Below are positions 29,189 to 37,107 of a DNA stretch of 37,556 nt, in pieces. The stretch spans positions 1 to 37,556 of IMG/VR virus record IMGVR_UViG_3300046010_003077; one strand, 5' to 3'. The notes below the pieces were generated by a model. That model was not told the DNA's origin, searched no databases, and worked only from the letters and a program-made list of their open reading frames with translations. The position numbers were made by a program, and so were the translations under genes. Origin of the DNA: a virus. Positions within the stretch are counted from its first letter, which is position 1. Each line of letters starts with the position of its first letter.

Positions 29189-31055
29189 GACAGCCAGCGA
29201 GTGCGATCTGCCGGAGGCGGGCGTATATAACTACGCCCGTCATCCGTCGACCCGCGTGCTGTGCATGTCCTACGCTTTCAACGACGGGCCTGTGATGACG
29301 TGGCGGCCGGGGGAGCCTATGCCCGACGTGCGCGGTCAGATCCGGGCGCATAACGCCGCGTTCGAACGGCTAATCTTCTGGCATGTGCTAGGAATGAAGA
29401 TTGATCTGACCCAGTTCTACTGCACCGCTGCGCAGGCGCGCGCGAACTGTGCGCCGGGCAGTCTCGAAGACGTTGGTCGCTTCGCCGGGCTGTCAATGCG
29501 CAAGGATCATCGCGGCGCGTATCTCGTCCGCAAGTGCTGTATGCCGCCCTATAACACTGAGCTGCTGCCCGAGCTGATAGAATATTGCGAGCAGGACGTT
29601 CGAACGATGCGCGCCGCCAGTCAGGCCATGCGCGAGCTGACGCCCGAAGAACTGGAGGACTATCATGTTAACGAGCGTATTAACGATCGTGGCGTTCTTG
29701 TCGATATCGATCTGTGCAGCGCGGCGGTCAAGTATGCGGCTGACGAGCTTCGAGAGATTCAGGATACCGTCGTCGAGATCACAGGCGGCGCGGTATCTAC
29801 GGTCCGTTCCCCCAGTATGCGACTGTGGGTGCAAGAGAGGCTTGGCCCTGAAGCGCTGAAGCTGATGCAGCGCGAAGACAAGATGTCAATCGACAAGACT
29901 GTCCGGGCCAATTTGTTGGCTATGGACAACCCGGAAGAGGTGCCCCCCGATGTCAGAGAAGTTATCCAGTGCGCCGATGACCTTTGGGCGTCGAGTGTGG
30001 CAAAGTTTGATCGTCTTCGCAGCCTGGCTTGCGCTGACGGCCGCGTTAGAGGCGCTTTTGTCTTTGCCGGAGGGTCCGCCACAGGACGCGCGTCTAGTTA
30101 CGGCGCGCAGGTTCACAACTTCACACGTAAATGCGCAGATGATCCCACCAGCGTGCGACACGCGATGGTGCGAGGCCACGCCATCGTGCCGAAATACGGC
30201 CGGCGCGTTACTGACGTATTGCGTGGTATGCTGCGGCCCGCTCTGATACCCGCCAAAGGCTCCTCTTTCGTCGTCGCTGACTGGTCGGCTATTGAAGGCC
30301 GCGTCAATCCGTGGCTGTCCGACAAAGGCCATAAGAAGCTACAGCATTTCCGCGACGGTCTGGATGTCTACAAGGTCAACGCAGCGAAGACGTTCAATGT
30401 GGGCTATGACGACGTGAACAAGGAACAGCGTCAGATCGGCAAGGTGCAGGAGCTGGCGTGCGGATTCGGTGGCGGTATCGGCGCGTTCGCTGCTATGGGC
30501 CGCGTCTACGGAATCAATCTGCCCGAGCCGCAGGCGCGCAAGATGGTCAACGCGTGGCGGCTGGCCAATGACTGGGCTCCGCCATTCTGGCGCGATCTGG
30601 AAGTTGCATACATTCGTGCGTTGCGTAACAAGGGTAAAGAGTTCACCGCAGGAAAGATAACCTACCTCGCAGACGGCAAGCATCTTTGGTATTGCTTACC
30701 CTCAGGCCGTGTGCTTTGCTACCCGTTCGCCCGATTTGAAGACGATGGCGGTATCACCTACGCCAAGGCGTCGTGGAAACCCGCTGCTGATGCGAAGGAG
30801 TGGCCCCGTGCGCGTCTATGGCCCGGCTTGGCTTGTGAGAACGTCACACAAGCGGCCGCCCATGACCTTCTTCGTGAGGCTCTTCGCCGTCTTGATGACG
30901 TGGTTCTGCATGTTCACGATGAGATCGTTATTGAGACTGACGAGCCGGAAGCCGCAAAAGCACGATTAGAAGAAGTAATGACAACGCCGCCCGCATGGGC
31001 GGAAGGATTACCGCTCGACGTAGAAGCGAGCATTATGGGGGTTTACGGAAAATGA
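29169..31055 (+). CDS. DNA polymerase, family A (with 3'-5' exonuclease)
   Basis: A 628-residue replicative polymerase. Exonuclease motif I is LDFETAS with Asp5 and Glu7 directly at the N terminus, so no 5' nuclease domain is present. Polymerase motif A is VVADWSAIEGRV (Asp371), motif B is near KVQELACGFGGGIGAF, and motif C is HVHDEIVIE (Asp584). T7-like phages carry similar enzymes, but the sequence style here is of the shorter environmental podovirus type. The stop overlaps the primase-helicase start (ATGA). Confidence 0.95.
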   Translation: MIWLDFETASECDLPEAGVYNYARHPSTRVLCMSYAFNDGPVMTWRPGEPMPDVRGQIRAHNAAFERLIFWHVLGMKIDLTQFYCTAAQARANCAPGSLEDVGRFAGLSMRKDHRGAYLVRKCCMPPYNTELLPELIEYCEQDVRTMRAASQAMRELTPEELEDYHVNERINDRGVLVDIDLCSAAVKYAADELREIQDTVVEITGGAVSTVRSPSMRLWVQERLGPEALKLMQREDKMSIDKTVRANLLAMDNPEEVPPDVREVIQCADDLWASSVAKFDRLRSLACADGRVRGAFVFAGGSATGRASSYGAQVHNFTRKCADDPTSVRHAMVRGHAIVPKYGRRVTDVLRGMLRPALIPAKGSSFVVADWSAIEGRVNPWLSDKGHKKLQHFRDGLDVYKVNAAKTFNVGYDDVNKEQRQIGKVQELACGFGGGIGAFAAMGRVYGINLPEPQARKMVNAWRLANDWAPPFWRDLEVAYIRALRNKGKEFTAGKITYLADGKHLWYCLPSGRVLCYPFARFEDDGGITYAKASWKPAADAKEWPRARLWPGLACENVTQAAAHDLLREALRRLDDVVLHVHDEIVIETDEPEAAKARLEEVMTTPPAWAEGLPLDVEASIMGVYGK

Positions 31056-33400
31056 TTGAATACTTCACAAAGCTCGCGCCGGAAGGCGAGACAGCGCTGA
31101 TCGTCAGACAGATCGACACAGGGCGCAAATGTCTTGATGGCTCGCCGCGCTACACATGGCCGGCTTACAAGCCGACGCACAAGCGCCGGGAGGGCGAGAG
31201 CTGGTTTCTCAGCACCGGCGCGTTCATCGTAGACCGATTTAAGAATGGCAAACCATCGGCGAGCAGCGCCAACTGCACGCATACGTTGTTCATCATGCTG
31301 GACGACATCGGCGAAATGAAACATTACGTCGACAAGTCATTTGTCGTAAAAACACCGCCGCTCCCGCCGACAGCTATCGTCGAGACCAGCCCCGGTAATT
31401 ATCAGTGGTGGTATGCCTACCGTGAACAGCCGACCGTCGAAGAGCATACAGCGCTGCTTAACGCGCTTATTGCGGGTGAATATTGTGATCGCGGCGCGAC
31501 CAATCCCGTGCGTAATTGTCGTCTTCCGGGTTCCGTAAATGTCAAGCCCGGACGTGAGGCGTTTGTGTGCCGTGAGGTAGAGTTTCACCCCGAGCGCGAG
31601 TATACAGTTCAGGAGATGTGCGACGCCTTTGGCGTCAGGCTCGGCGAAATATCATCGCTTCCGCAAAATATACGTCTTACGGATACCGGAACAGACGATG
31701 TGCTGACATGGCTCAATGAGCAGGGGCTTGTTACGGAAAGCGTAAATGGTTCAGGCTGGTGTGGCATTGTTTGTCCGAATCACGCCGAGCATACGAACGG
31801 AGATATTCAGGCTCGCTACATGCCGCAGTCCCGTGCGTTCTGTTGCTATCACGGCCACTGCGAGAACCTCGACAGCAATTACTTTTGCGACTGGGTCGCC
31901 GAGCAGGGTGGCCCGCGTCACAAGCCGGGCATACGTGACGAACTGATCGTCGAGGCGATGAAGCCGCTGAGCAGTCTAAAGCCGACGAAAGAATACCCGA
32001 ACGTCGCCGATGAAATCAAAGCCGAGACGGAGCGCAAACAGGCAGGGCGGGAAAACCGCGCGGGCTGGCATAGTCGCTTCGCCTATATTATCTCCGACGA
32101 CGCCTACTTTGACCGACATACCTGTTCCGAGATCAGCCGCAAGGCGTTCAATGCGCTTTTCAAGCATGTTGAATGCACGGTCGCAAACGCCGAAGGCAAG
32201 AAACGCCGGATCGAGGCGTCCTCATGGTTTGATATGTTCCGCGAAGAAATGAACGCTTACGCCCTGCACGGTCTGACCTATGCAGCCGGCGAGGACTGGA
32301 TGGTCACGAAGGACGGGCTCGTCTACGGCAATATGTGGCGCGACGCCCGGCCCGAGATCAAGAGCGCGGGCGATCCGCAGAGATGGATCGACCACTGCCG
32401 GCGGCTTGTGCCGGAGGAGCATGAGCTAGAGCATATATGGAACGTGATGGCCTATAAGGCCCAACATCCAGATGTGAAGATCAACCATGCCGTCCTGCAC
32501 GGCGGCCGGGGTGGCTGCGGCAAAGATACCATGTGGGCTCCGTTTATCTGGTCGGTCTGCGGGCCGCACGAGAAGAACAAGGGCCTGATCGACAACGACA
32601 GCCTGTCGAGCCAGTGGGGCTACCAGCTTGAATCCGAGATCACGGTTCTGAACGAGCTGAAGGAACCGGACGCCAAGGATCGGCGGGCGCTTGCGAACAA
32701 GCTGAAGCCTATTATCGCCGCGCCGCCGGAGACGCTGGTCATCAACCGCAAGGGCCTGCACCCCTATCAAATGGTCAACCGCCTGTTCATGCTGGCGTTT
32801 ACAAATGAGGATATGCCGATCACGCTCGACTCCGACGACCGGCGCTGGTTCTGCGTCTGGTCCGACGCGCCAAAAATGACGGCCGCCGAAGCGCAGGCGA
32901 TGTGGGCCTGGTATCACAACGGCGGGTTTGAGGCCGTTACGGGCTGGTTGCGCGCGCGGGACGTGTCGGCGTTCAACCCGCAGGCGATCCCACCCATGAC
33001 GGATTACAAGCAGAAACTTATCTATGTCGGCATGAGCAACGCCGAGGGTCACGTCTATCACATGATTGAAAAGGGTGAAGCGCCCTTCGATGTCGATGTT
33101 ATCAGCGGGCCGTGGCATACAATTCTGGACAAGCTAAACGAGACCGTGAACAACGCGACCCGCGTCGTGCGGCCGGCGCTATTCCATGCGTTGAAGGAAG
33201 CCGGCTGGGTTGACAAAGGCCTGTGCTACTCGTCAGATTTCCCATCTAAAAAACATTGTTTTGTAAAACCGCATATGGCGGATTGGAACCGGTCAGAGGT
33301 AAGGCGCGCGCTGGCAAGGCTGACGCGTGAAGGGGAGGATAAGGATAATGTCGTCTCAATCACTGAACGTCTACCCGGTGTTCATAAAACATCTGGGTGA
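31052..33400 (+). CDS. Primase-helicase (AEP-like primase + P4-type helicase)
   Basis: A 782-residue replication protein. The N-terminal third looks like an archaeo-eukaryotic-type primase: LFIMLDDIG (near 90, acidic metal residues), SPGNYQWWYAY, and NPVRNCRLPGSVN. A zinc-finger block follows (CGIVCPNHAEH and CCYHGHCE). The C-terminal half is an SF3/P4-type helicase with Walker A GGRGGCGKD at residues 484-492 (Lys491), and DRRWFCVWSDAP further on (DUF5906-like). ATG 31052 overlaps the polymerase stop; an upstream frame extension lacks support. Confidence 0.88.
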   Translation: MIEYFTKLAPEGETALIVRQIDTGRKCLDGSPRYTWPAYKPTHKRREGESWFLSTGAFIVDRFKNGKPSASSANCTHTLFIMLDDIGEMKHYVDKSFVVKTPPLPPTAIVETSPGNYQWWYAYREQPTVEEHTALLNALIAGEYCDRGATNPVRNCRLPGSVNVKPGREAFVCREVEFHPEREYTVQEMCDAFGVRLGEISSLPQNIRLTDTGTDDVLTWLNEQGLVTESVNGSGWCGIVCPNHAEHTNGDIQARYMPQSRAFCCYHGHCENLDSNYFCDWVAEQGGPRHKPGIRDELIVEAMKPLSSLKPTKEYPNVADEIKAETERKQAGRENRAGWHSRFAYIISDDAYFDRHTCSEISRKAFNALFKHVECTVANAEGKKRRIEASSWFDMFREEMNAYALHGLTYAAGEDWMVTKDGLVYGNMWRDARPEIKSAGDPQRWIDHCRRLVPEEHELEHIWNVMAYKAQHPDVKINHAVLHGGRGGCGKDTMWAPFIWSVCGPHEKNKGLIDNDSLSSQWGYQLESEITVLNELKEPDAKDRRALANKLKPIIAAPPETLVINRKGLHPYQMVNRLFMLAFTNEDMPITLDSDDRRWFCVWSDAPKMTAAEAQAMWAWYHNGGFEAVTGWLRARDVSAFNPQAIPPMTDYKQKLIYVGMSNAEGHVYHMIEKGEAPFDVDVISGPWHTILDKLNETVNNATRVVRPALFHALKEAGWVDKGLCYSSDFPSKKHCFVKPHMADWNRSEVRRALARLTREGEDKDNVVSITERLPGVHKTSG

Positions 33401-33551
33401 CCTGACCGAGGCTGTCGAACTTTATCTTGACTGGGCGTCGAGTCCGGGGGACGATGACTGTCCGCCCGAGCTGATCGATCAGCTCTGTGCGGCGCAGGAA
33501 GAGGCGCGGGCGCTACTGGATGGGCTTGGCTATGGTTCGGAACCTAATTGA
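33348..33551 (+). CDS. Small acidic hypothetical protein (67 aa)
   Basis: It starts 53 bases inside the primase-helicase gene, with GGGGAGGATAAGGATA before the ATG. The product (SSQSLNVYPVFIKHLGDLTE, then acidic helix LDQLCAAQEEARALL) has no family I recognise. It is the last plus-strand gene. Its last 22 bases overlap the converging gene at 33530-33775. Confidence 0.65.
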   Translation: MSSQSLNVYPVFIKHLGDLTEAVELYLDWASSPGDDDCPPELIDQLCAAQEEARALLDGLGYGSEPN

Positions 33552-33775
33552 CCTTTTGATCTGCGCCGCAGCATGGCTGACAGAATACGGGTGCGGATGG
33601 CCTCGTCATGAACCTCCGTTAGCGCCTCTTCGAGTGCGAGCCGCAGCCGTTCGGACTCGTCGAGCGCTCCGGTGATCGTCCACTGGGCTCTTTGACGCGC
33701 CTCTTCATAGCCTTTAAGATAGGCTTTCGAGACCTCTTGCTGGAGCACCTTAAGGCGTTCCTCGAATTCGTTCAT
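33530..33775 (-). CDS. Coiled-coil hypothetical protein (81 aa)
   Basis: The product is nearly all helix (NEFEERLKVLQQEVSKAYLK, then ALDESERLRLALEEALTEVH), charged, with a basic end. It is the last gene of the leftward set and lies after a minus-strand terminator, so it is read only by read-through or its own promoter. No function can be given. Confidence 0.65.
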   Translation of the reverse strand: MNEFEERLKVLQQEVSKAYLKGYEEARQRAQWTITGALDESERLRLALEEALTEVHDEAIRTRILSAMLRRRSKGQLGSEP

Positions 33776-33787
33776 GCGCGGACCCCA

Positions 33788-33818
33788 TAAGAAAACGCCC
33801 GGCTTTTGAGGGCCGGGC
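33788..33818 (-). terminator. Rho-independent terminator of the leftward operon
   Basis: On the minus strand: GCCCGGC (33818-33812), loop of eight bases, GCCGGGC (33803-33797), then GTTTTCTTA. It is placed after the 33854-34060 gene. One more leftward gene lies beyond it. Confidence 0.8.
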
Positions 33819-33853
33819 AGTCGGGGAGAAAACGCACGGGGGTGCGCTATTGG

Positions 33854-34060
33854 CTATATATTGCACGTCCCGTCTGAGCAGTAAAGTATATCCAGACGCC
33901 GAACGATTTCCTGTTCGGTCATGACGGGGTGCTCTGGCGCAGAGGGCTCTACAGTGCGCCAGAAAGCCCACAAGGGTGGGTTTACGGTGTAGGCCGGTAT
34001 ATCCCTGGGCAGGTCGGGGATAATGGCCTGTAGGGCCTCGTATTGCTCTTCGAAGGTCAT
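33854..34060 (-). CDS. Small hypothetical protein (68 aa)
   Basis: The ATG at 34060 overlaps the stop of the preceding tiny gene (TAATG). The product (MTFEEQYEALQAIIPDLPRD, TVNPPLWAFWRTVEPSA, MTEQEIVRRLDILYC) looks like a real, mixed-fold protein with a C-terminal helix. A different-frame ORF on the same stretch (33750-33971) is low quality. Function unknown. Confidence 0.65.
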   Translation of the reverse strand: MTFEEQYEALQAIIPDLPRDIPAYTVNPPLWAFWRTVEPSAPEHPVMTEQEIVRRLDILYCSDGTCNI

Positions 34061-34131
34061 TAGCGCACCCCTAACAGTATCTCTATTATTACGGCGATGA
34101 TGATAGCAGCCATCGTGTCATCTTTCTTCAT
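34060..34131 (-). CDS. Tiny membrane peptide (23 aa), tentative
   Basis: ATG at 34131 to TAA at 34062-34060; the product MKKDDTMAAIIIAVIIEILL is a single hydrophobic helix with a charged start. The stop overlaps the next ATG. It overlaps the DnaA-like gene by 14 bases. The short length makes it uncertain; the exact fit between two genes is the only support. Confidence 0.4.
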   Translation of the reverse strand: MKKDDTMAAIIIAVIIEILLGVR

Positions 34132-34348
34132 AGTTCTTCACCGCTCGCATGACCGCCGGGTGCGTCCGGCGCATGACCCGGCCGATTGTCGGGTAGGACG
34201 CCTTCAGTTCCTTGCGCGCCCGCCACATCACCCGTTGCCGGATCGCGCAGCGCCACGCCGTCCGGTCGTGCGCTATTATCATCCTGGCGGTTGTGCCGTG
34301 CGCTTTCGCCTCTTCCTCTATTATCTGCATGATCTGGTCTTCTATCAT
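34118..34348 (-). CDS. DnaA domain IV-like DNA-binding protein
   Basis: A 76-residue stand-alone protein. Residues ~36-72 (IRQRVMWRARKELKASYPTI and GRVMRRTHPAVMRAVKNYEE) follow the pattern of the C-terminal DNA-binding domain of DnaA, where the SxPxIGRxFxxxxHxxVxxA helix-turn-helix reads DnaA boxes. No ATPase part exists. It may bind host or phage DnaA-box-like sites and compete with host initiation; that is inference. It is read from the early leftward set. Confidence 0.78.
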   Translation of the reverse strand: MIEDQIMQIIEEEAKAHGTTARMIIAHDRTAWRCAIRQRVMWRARKELKASYPTIGRVMRRTHPAVMRAVKNYEER

Positions 34349-34517
34349 TGAATTTCCCTTCGATTGCGAATATCAACGCCCGCGCCGCCTTAAACAGTGC
34401 GCGATCGTCGGCCCGTGGCAGGTAGATGTGACCCCATGGCATGCCGTTTTCGTCGAAAAGCATTAGAGTTTTCTTGTCGTTCTGCCATGTTACTTTATTA
34501 GGTTGAACGCGCCTCAT
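34128..34517 (-). CDS. Small hypothetical protein with long overlap on DnaA-like gene
   Basis: It starts at ATG 34517 with a strong GGAGG seven bases upstream. The first ~57 residues (RRVQPNKVTWQNDKKTLMLF, DENGMPWGHIYLPRADDRAL, FKAARALIFAIEGKF) look like a real mixed-fold protein. After that the frame stays open for 73 further codons across the DnaA-like gene, giving an Arg/Asp/Gly/Pro-rich tail. The tail's role is doubtful. Confidence 0.65.
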   Translation of the reverse strand: MRRVQPNKVTWQNDKKTLMLFDENGMPWGHIYLPRADDRALFKAARALIFAIEGKFNDRRPDHADNRGRGESARHNRQDDNSARPDGVALRDPATGDVAGAQGTEGVLPDNRPGHAPDAPGGHASGEEL

Positions 34518-34707
34518 CTTTCTTCCTCCAGGCAATAAAAGCTTCCGCCATGAGACGCGCGCGGCGCTCCAATTCCACCTCAATTAGCTGTTTTCGGAAC
34601 GCATCCGTTTCCATGCCTAGCATGGCCTCTAGCGCGCCCGTAGAGAGGGCTTTTAGGCCCTCCCGGTAGGGTGATAGCGACTCCCATAGAATCTTCATCT
34701 GGCCCAT
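34498..34707 (-). CDS. Small helical hypothetical protein (69 aa)
   Basis: The product (MGQMKILWESLSPYREGLKA, LEAMLGMETDAFRKQLIEVE, LERRARLMAEAFIAWRKKDE) is strongly helical. The ATG at 34707 lies two bases from the preceding stop; ATG 34698 (MKILWES) is an alternative. It overlaps the next gene by 20 bases. No known domain is visible. Confidence 0.65.
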   Translation of the reverse strand: MGQMKILWESLSPYREGLKALSTGALEAMLGMETDAFRKQLIEVELERRARLMAEAFIAWRKKDEARST

Positions 34708-34708
34708 G

Positions 34709-35014
34709 TTAAAGCAAGATCCACTGGTCGTTGTCGAGATGTTCCCGCGCCGCGTCGGCGACGTGGTCGCTAGTGAGCAGGGCCTTTTCGATAAGGTCAT
34801 ACAGCGGGCCGGGCGGCAAGCGCTTGAACTCGCCGTCACAATTATGCGCGTCGATTTCGATCTCCGTCACGCGCACAAGCGCCACGCCGGGCCGGGCGCC
34901 TACGTCGCGGTCCCCGGGCTCATATTCATACTCTATCGTTGCGGTCCCATAGACATACAAAGCCTGTCCCGGTATCGGCATGAATTCGTCTAGTTCAAAG
35001 TCAAAAGTCTTCAT
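34709..35014 (-). CDS. Hypothetical early protein (101 aa)
   Basis: It starts at ATG 35014 (MKTFDFELDEFMPIPGQALY) after GGGAGACATGGG. It has the layout of a beta-rich N-terminal half (YVYGTATIEYEYEPGDRDVG, VALVRVTEIEIDAHNCDG) and a helical end. I recall similar proteins in other phages without a function. An upstream ATG at 35047 lacks support. It overlaps the previous gene by 14 bases. Confidence 0.7.
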   Translation of the reverse strand: MKTFDFELDEFMPIPGQALYVYGTATIEYEYEPGDRDVGARPGVALVRVTEIEIDAHNCDGEFKRLPPGPLYDLIEKALLTSDHVADAAREHLDNDQWILL

Positions 35015-35162
35015 CCCATGTCTCCCCGTATGATTGCAGCATTTCAAGCCGCGCGAGCTCGCGTGACAGGGCGGCGGCGCGTTCGGCGTCGCCGTCCCAG
35101 AAAGCGTCCTGTATCTCGCGCCGTAGGCGCGTGATTTCTGGCAGGATAGGGCGCGCTACCAT
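35001..35162 (-). CDS. Small helical protein (53 aa)
   Basis: ATG 35162 overlaps the end of the preceding gene, and the TGA at 35003-35001 lies inside the next. The product (VARPILPEITRLRREIQDAF, WDGDAERAAALSRELARLEM) is a charged helix pair. The chain of overlaps with both neighbours supports it despite the short length. Function unknown. Confidence 0.6.
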   Translation of the reverse strand: MVARPILPEITRLRREIQDAFWDGDAERAAALSRELARLEMLQSYGETWDEDF

Positions 35163-35458
35163 GCGCCGAGCATTTCGAGCGTATAGCGGTCGCGGTCTAA
35201 CCCTTCGGGTTTCCAGCCGGCCGCTTTCATGTCGTCAAATAGCGTCTCTACTTCGCGGTATATGGCGCGCTCTTCGTCGCGCATGAACAAAAGCGCGCCG
35301 ATTGATAGCTTGTAAGGGTTGCAGACCGATTGCGCGCCGTACCATGCCGCGCGCGACACGGGGTCTTTCGGCGCGTTCTTTAAAAGCCGGCCCTTGTGCG
35401 GCCCTTTCTTGTAGCATGCGCCGTAAAGCGCTTGCGCGGCGGTATCTGATAAGACCAT
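35156..35458 (-). CDS. Hypothetical early protein (100 aa)
   Basis: A 100-residue protein with AGGGAAAG before its ATG. The segment KKGPHKGRLLKNAPKDPVSR followed by AAWYGAQSVCNPYKLSIGAL and a helical end looks like a compact folded protein. I do not recognise a family. The adjacency to the cysteine-rich gene upstream (17-base gap) places both on the same message. Confidence 0.7.
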   Translation of the reverse strand: MVLSDTAAQALYGACYKKGPHKGRLLKNAPKDPVSRAAWYGAQSVCNPYKLSIGALLFMRDEERAIYREVETLFDDMKAAGWKPEGLDRDRYTLEMLGAW

Positions 35459-35475
35459 GATCTTTCCCTTTCCTG

Positions 35476-36243
35476 TTAGGCGGCGCGGCCGACACGGAAT
35501 CCGTGCAAGTTAATGACGATGTCCTTGGGGCTTTTGCTGCTATTGCCAGCGCACAAGCCGCATGCGGCGCAATTAGTGCGCGCGCCGTTCTCTTTCGCGG
35601 CCGGACAGCCGATTTCCGACGTAGTTTTTGTTTCGGCCGCTTTCTTGGCGCGGAACGTACGCCAACCGCATGCGCTCGCGAGTAATTGATCCGATTCCGT
35701 CTCACATGACGCCATGCATAGCAACGCAAAGGCCTGAAAAGCCGGGTTGCGCCACTGGTGGCTATATCCCGTTATTTTGCCGGCTTTGAGCGTGGCGGCG
35801 CGCCATATTTGAAACGGCGCGGCGGCCGGGTCGCCATAGGTCCCGAGGCGAAACGCCATGCCAGCGAATAGATCGGGCAGGATGGCGGGATCATAGTCTA
35901 TACCCGGCCGCGCGTATCGACCGCGCTCATACGCGCCATATACGCTCGCGACTGACTTGGCGACGTCTACATAGCATTTACCACCCTTAAACGGCCGTTG
36001 CGGACAGTCGCCGCATATGCTCTCATCCTGCCCGGATTTCAGGGCGCGGAACGGGTGAACATCGGCGCGCATGATAAATGTCTGAACCATTGCGCCCGTT
36101 TTGGCGTTGTTACTGGCCGTGTTGACGCGTGTCGCGACCACCACGATAGGCGCGCCGTCGATGGCGCTCGGCCCTTCGTACAGTATGACGCCAGCGTGGC
36201 GCTTGGCGCGTAGTGCTTTGCGGAAATCTGTCAGTGTGAGCAT
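35476..36243 (-). CDS. Cysteine-rich DUF7227-like phage protein
   Basis: A 255-residue protein with ten or more Cys. Clusters are CGDCPQRPFKGGKC (about 78-91), LLCMASC (near 183) and CPAAKENGARTNCAACGLC near the end. These and NAKTGAMVQTFIMRADVHP, LGTYGDPAAAPFQIW and GYSHQW match a family in many actinophages and proteobacterial phages that I place as DUF7227 (from memory). The Cys pattern suggests a Fe-S or zinc site. Its biochemical role is not known to me. The ATG has AAGGAA upstream. Confidence 0.82.
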   Translation of the reverse strand: MLTLTDFRKALRAKRHAGVILYEGPSAIDGAPIVVVATRVNTASNNAKTGAMVQTFIMRADVHPFRALKSGQDESICGDCPQRPFKGGKCYVDVAKSVASVYGAYERGRYARPGIDYDPAILPDLFAGMAFRLGTYGDPAAAPFQIWRAATLKAGKITGYSHQWRNPAFQAFALLCMASCETESDQLLASACGWRTFRAKKAAETKTTSEIGCPAAKENGARTNCAACGLCAGNSSKSPKDIVINLHGFRVGRAA

Positions 36244-36258
36244 GGTCGTGTTCCTTTG

Positions 36259-36339
36259 TTACGATAGCGCGGCGATGATTGCGCCAGCAATGGCGAAACA
36301 CGCGGCGAAAGTCTGGATTGCGTCGATATAGGTCAGCAT
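36259..36339 (-). CDS. Tiny membrane peptide (26 aa), tentative
   Basis: ATG 36339 to TAA 36261-36259; the product MLTYIDAIQTFAACFAIAGA and IIAALS is one hydrophobic helix. It starts two bases after the stop of the first leftward gene and ends 15 bases before the next start. Short length keeps it tentative. Confidence 0.5.
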   Translation of the reverse strand: MLTYIDAIQTFAACFAIAGAIIAALS

Positions 36340-36341
36340 TG

Positions 36342-36560
36342 TTAGCGCGCCTCGATCGCGTATTGATAGAGCGCGTCGCCCTTGGCGGTCATCATATCGA
36401 TCGCGTCATTGGCCGCGTCGACGTCACGGTCAATGATCGAATAGCCGCGCTCGCGCAACCAGTCGATTGCGAACGCTTCGGCTTGCGAGCGACGCTCGAA
36501 GCCTGACTTGATGACGCGCCAGCTCGGGCCGGCGTCGAGCTCTTTGAACGTGTAGGTCAT
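36342..36560 (-). CDS. First gene of the leftward operon (72 aa)
   Basis: The product (MTYTFKELDAGPSWRVIKSG, FERRSQAEAFAIDWLRERGY, SIIDRDVDAANDAIDMMTAK) has a strand-helix layout like small phage host-takeover proteins, but no family I know. It has ACAGGAG upstream and follows the predicted promoter closely, so it should be made first and strongly. Confidence 0.72.
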   Translation of the reverse strand: MTYTFKELDAGPSWRVIKSGFERRSQAEAFAIDWLRERGYSIIDRDVDAANDAIDMMTAKGDALYQYAIEAR

Positions 36561-36591
36561 TTTACCGTCTCCTGTTGTGTCTGATGCTTAC

Positions 36592-36619
36592 AGCATACGC
36601 CGATTCGCGACGATTGCAA
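36592..36619 (-). promoter_or_regulatory. Predicted leftward early promoter
   Basis: On the minus strand: TTGCAA (36619-36614), a 16-base spacer, TATGCT (36597-36592). Each box matches four of six consensus bases. The start would be near 36585, 25 bases before the first leftward gene. Two AAACCGCC-type repeats lie just upstream (36633-36655). Confidence 0.55.
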
Positions 36620-36632
36620 CAAGATTTTTGAT

Positions 36633-36946
36633 TAGGCGGTTTTGATTGGCGGTTTTTGGGGTTTGAGATAGTGTCTAGCTGTAAATTAGTCGGAGGAAAC
36701 GTGCGTGATTTCCGGGCGTTAGGTCGTTTATACTAAAAATAAAAAAAAAAAGATTCAAGATAGTAAGTATACATATAGGTTTACATACAGTAAAAGTTTA
36801 GAGCAACTTAAACATACTCGCCTAAATAGCATAATAGCATAAACTACCAAATCGGTAGACTAATGCGCCGGTCGCCTGGGCGCGCGTCTCTTGCCCCGCG
36901 CTGGCAGTCTCAACCCGACTTGAAATCAAACCGCCTAAACCGCCTA
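36633..36946. repeat. Iteron-like motif AAACCGCCTA, four copies in two inverted pairs
   Basis: Minus-orientation copies are at 36633-36642 and 36646-36655 (the second has one change). Plus-orientation copies are at 36928-36937 and 36937-36946, which share one base. The two pairs face each other across the AT-rich stretch. This is an arrangement for a DNA-binding protein controlling both directions, or an origin. Confidence 0.75.
36701..36736 (+). CDS. Possible 11-codon leader peptide
   Basis: GTG at 36701 follows a perfect GGAGG (36692-36696) with ideal spacing. The frame reads VRDFRALGRLY and stops at 36736, just before the A-run. No larger gene follows on this strand for 400 bases. It may be a leader peptide or a chance match; the ribosome site is the only support. 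Confidence 0.25.
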   Translation: MRDFRALGRLY

Positions 36947-36955
36947 TAACTTGCC

Positions 36956-37050
36956 CTTGGCCGTTGACAGTCAGCACACATCTGTTTACATAAACATACT
37001 GGCTCTTGGCCGTTGACATTAAGCGTTGACATTGGGCTGACTGTAAACAG
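36956..37050. repeat. CGTTGACA direct repeats with inverted arms
   Basis: CTTGGCCGTTGACA at 36956-36969 and 37005-37018, and CGTTGACATT again at 37011-37020 and 37024-37033. CTGTTTACA (36982-36990) is the complement of TGTAAACAG (37042-37050), and ACAGTCAGC (36967-36975) is the complement of GCTGACTGT (37036-37044). TTGACA equals the -35 consensus, but no good -10 box sits 16-18 bases after copies 2 and 3. Confidence 0.8.
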
Positions 37051-37107
37051 GAGGGGGGACTGGGCCTTGGGATCTCCTTTAAGAAATACGCAGCCTTTGC
37101 ACGAAAT

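Noticed and set aside
33750-33971. 73-codon minus-strand frame over the terminator near 33800
   Set aside because: It runs through the terminator stem and overlaps two better-supported genes. The product is Arg/Ser/Ala-rich without structure.
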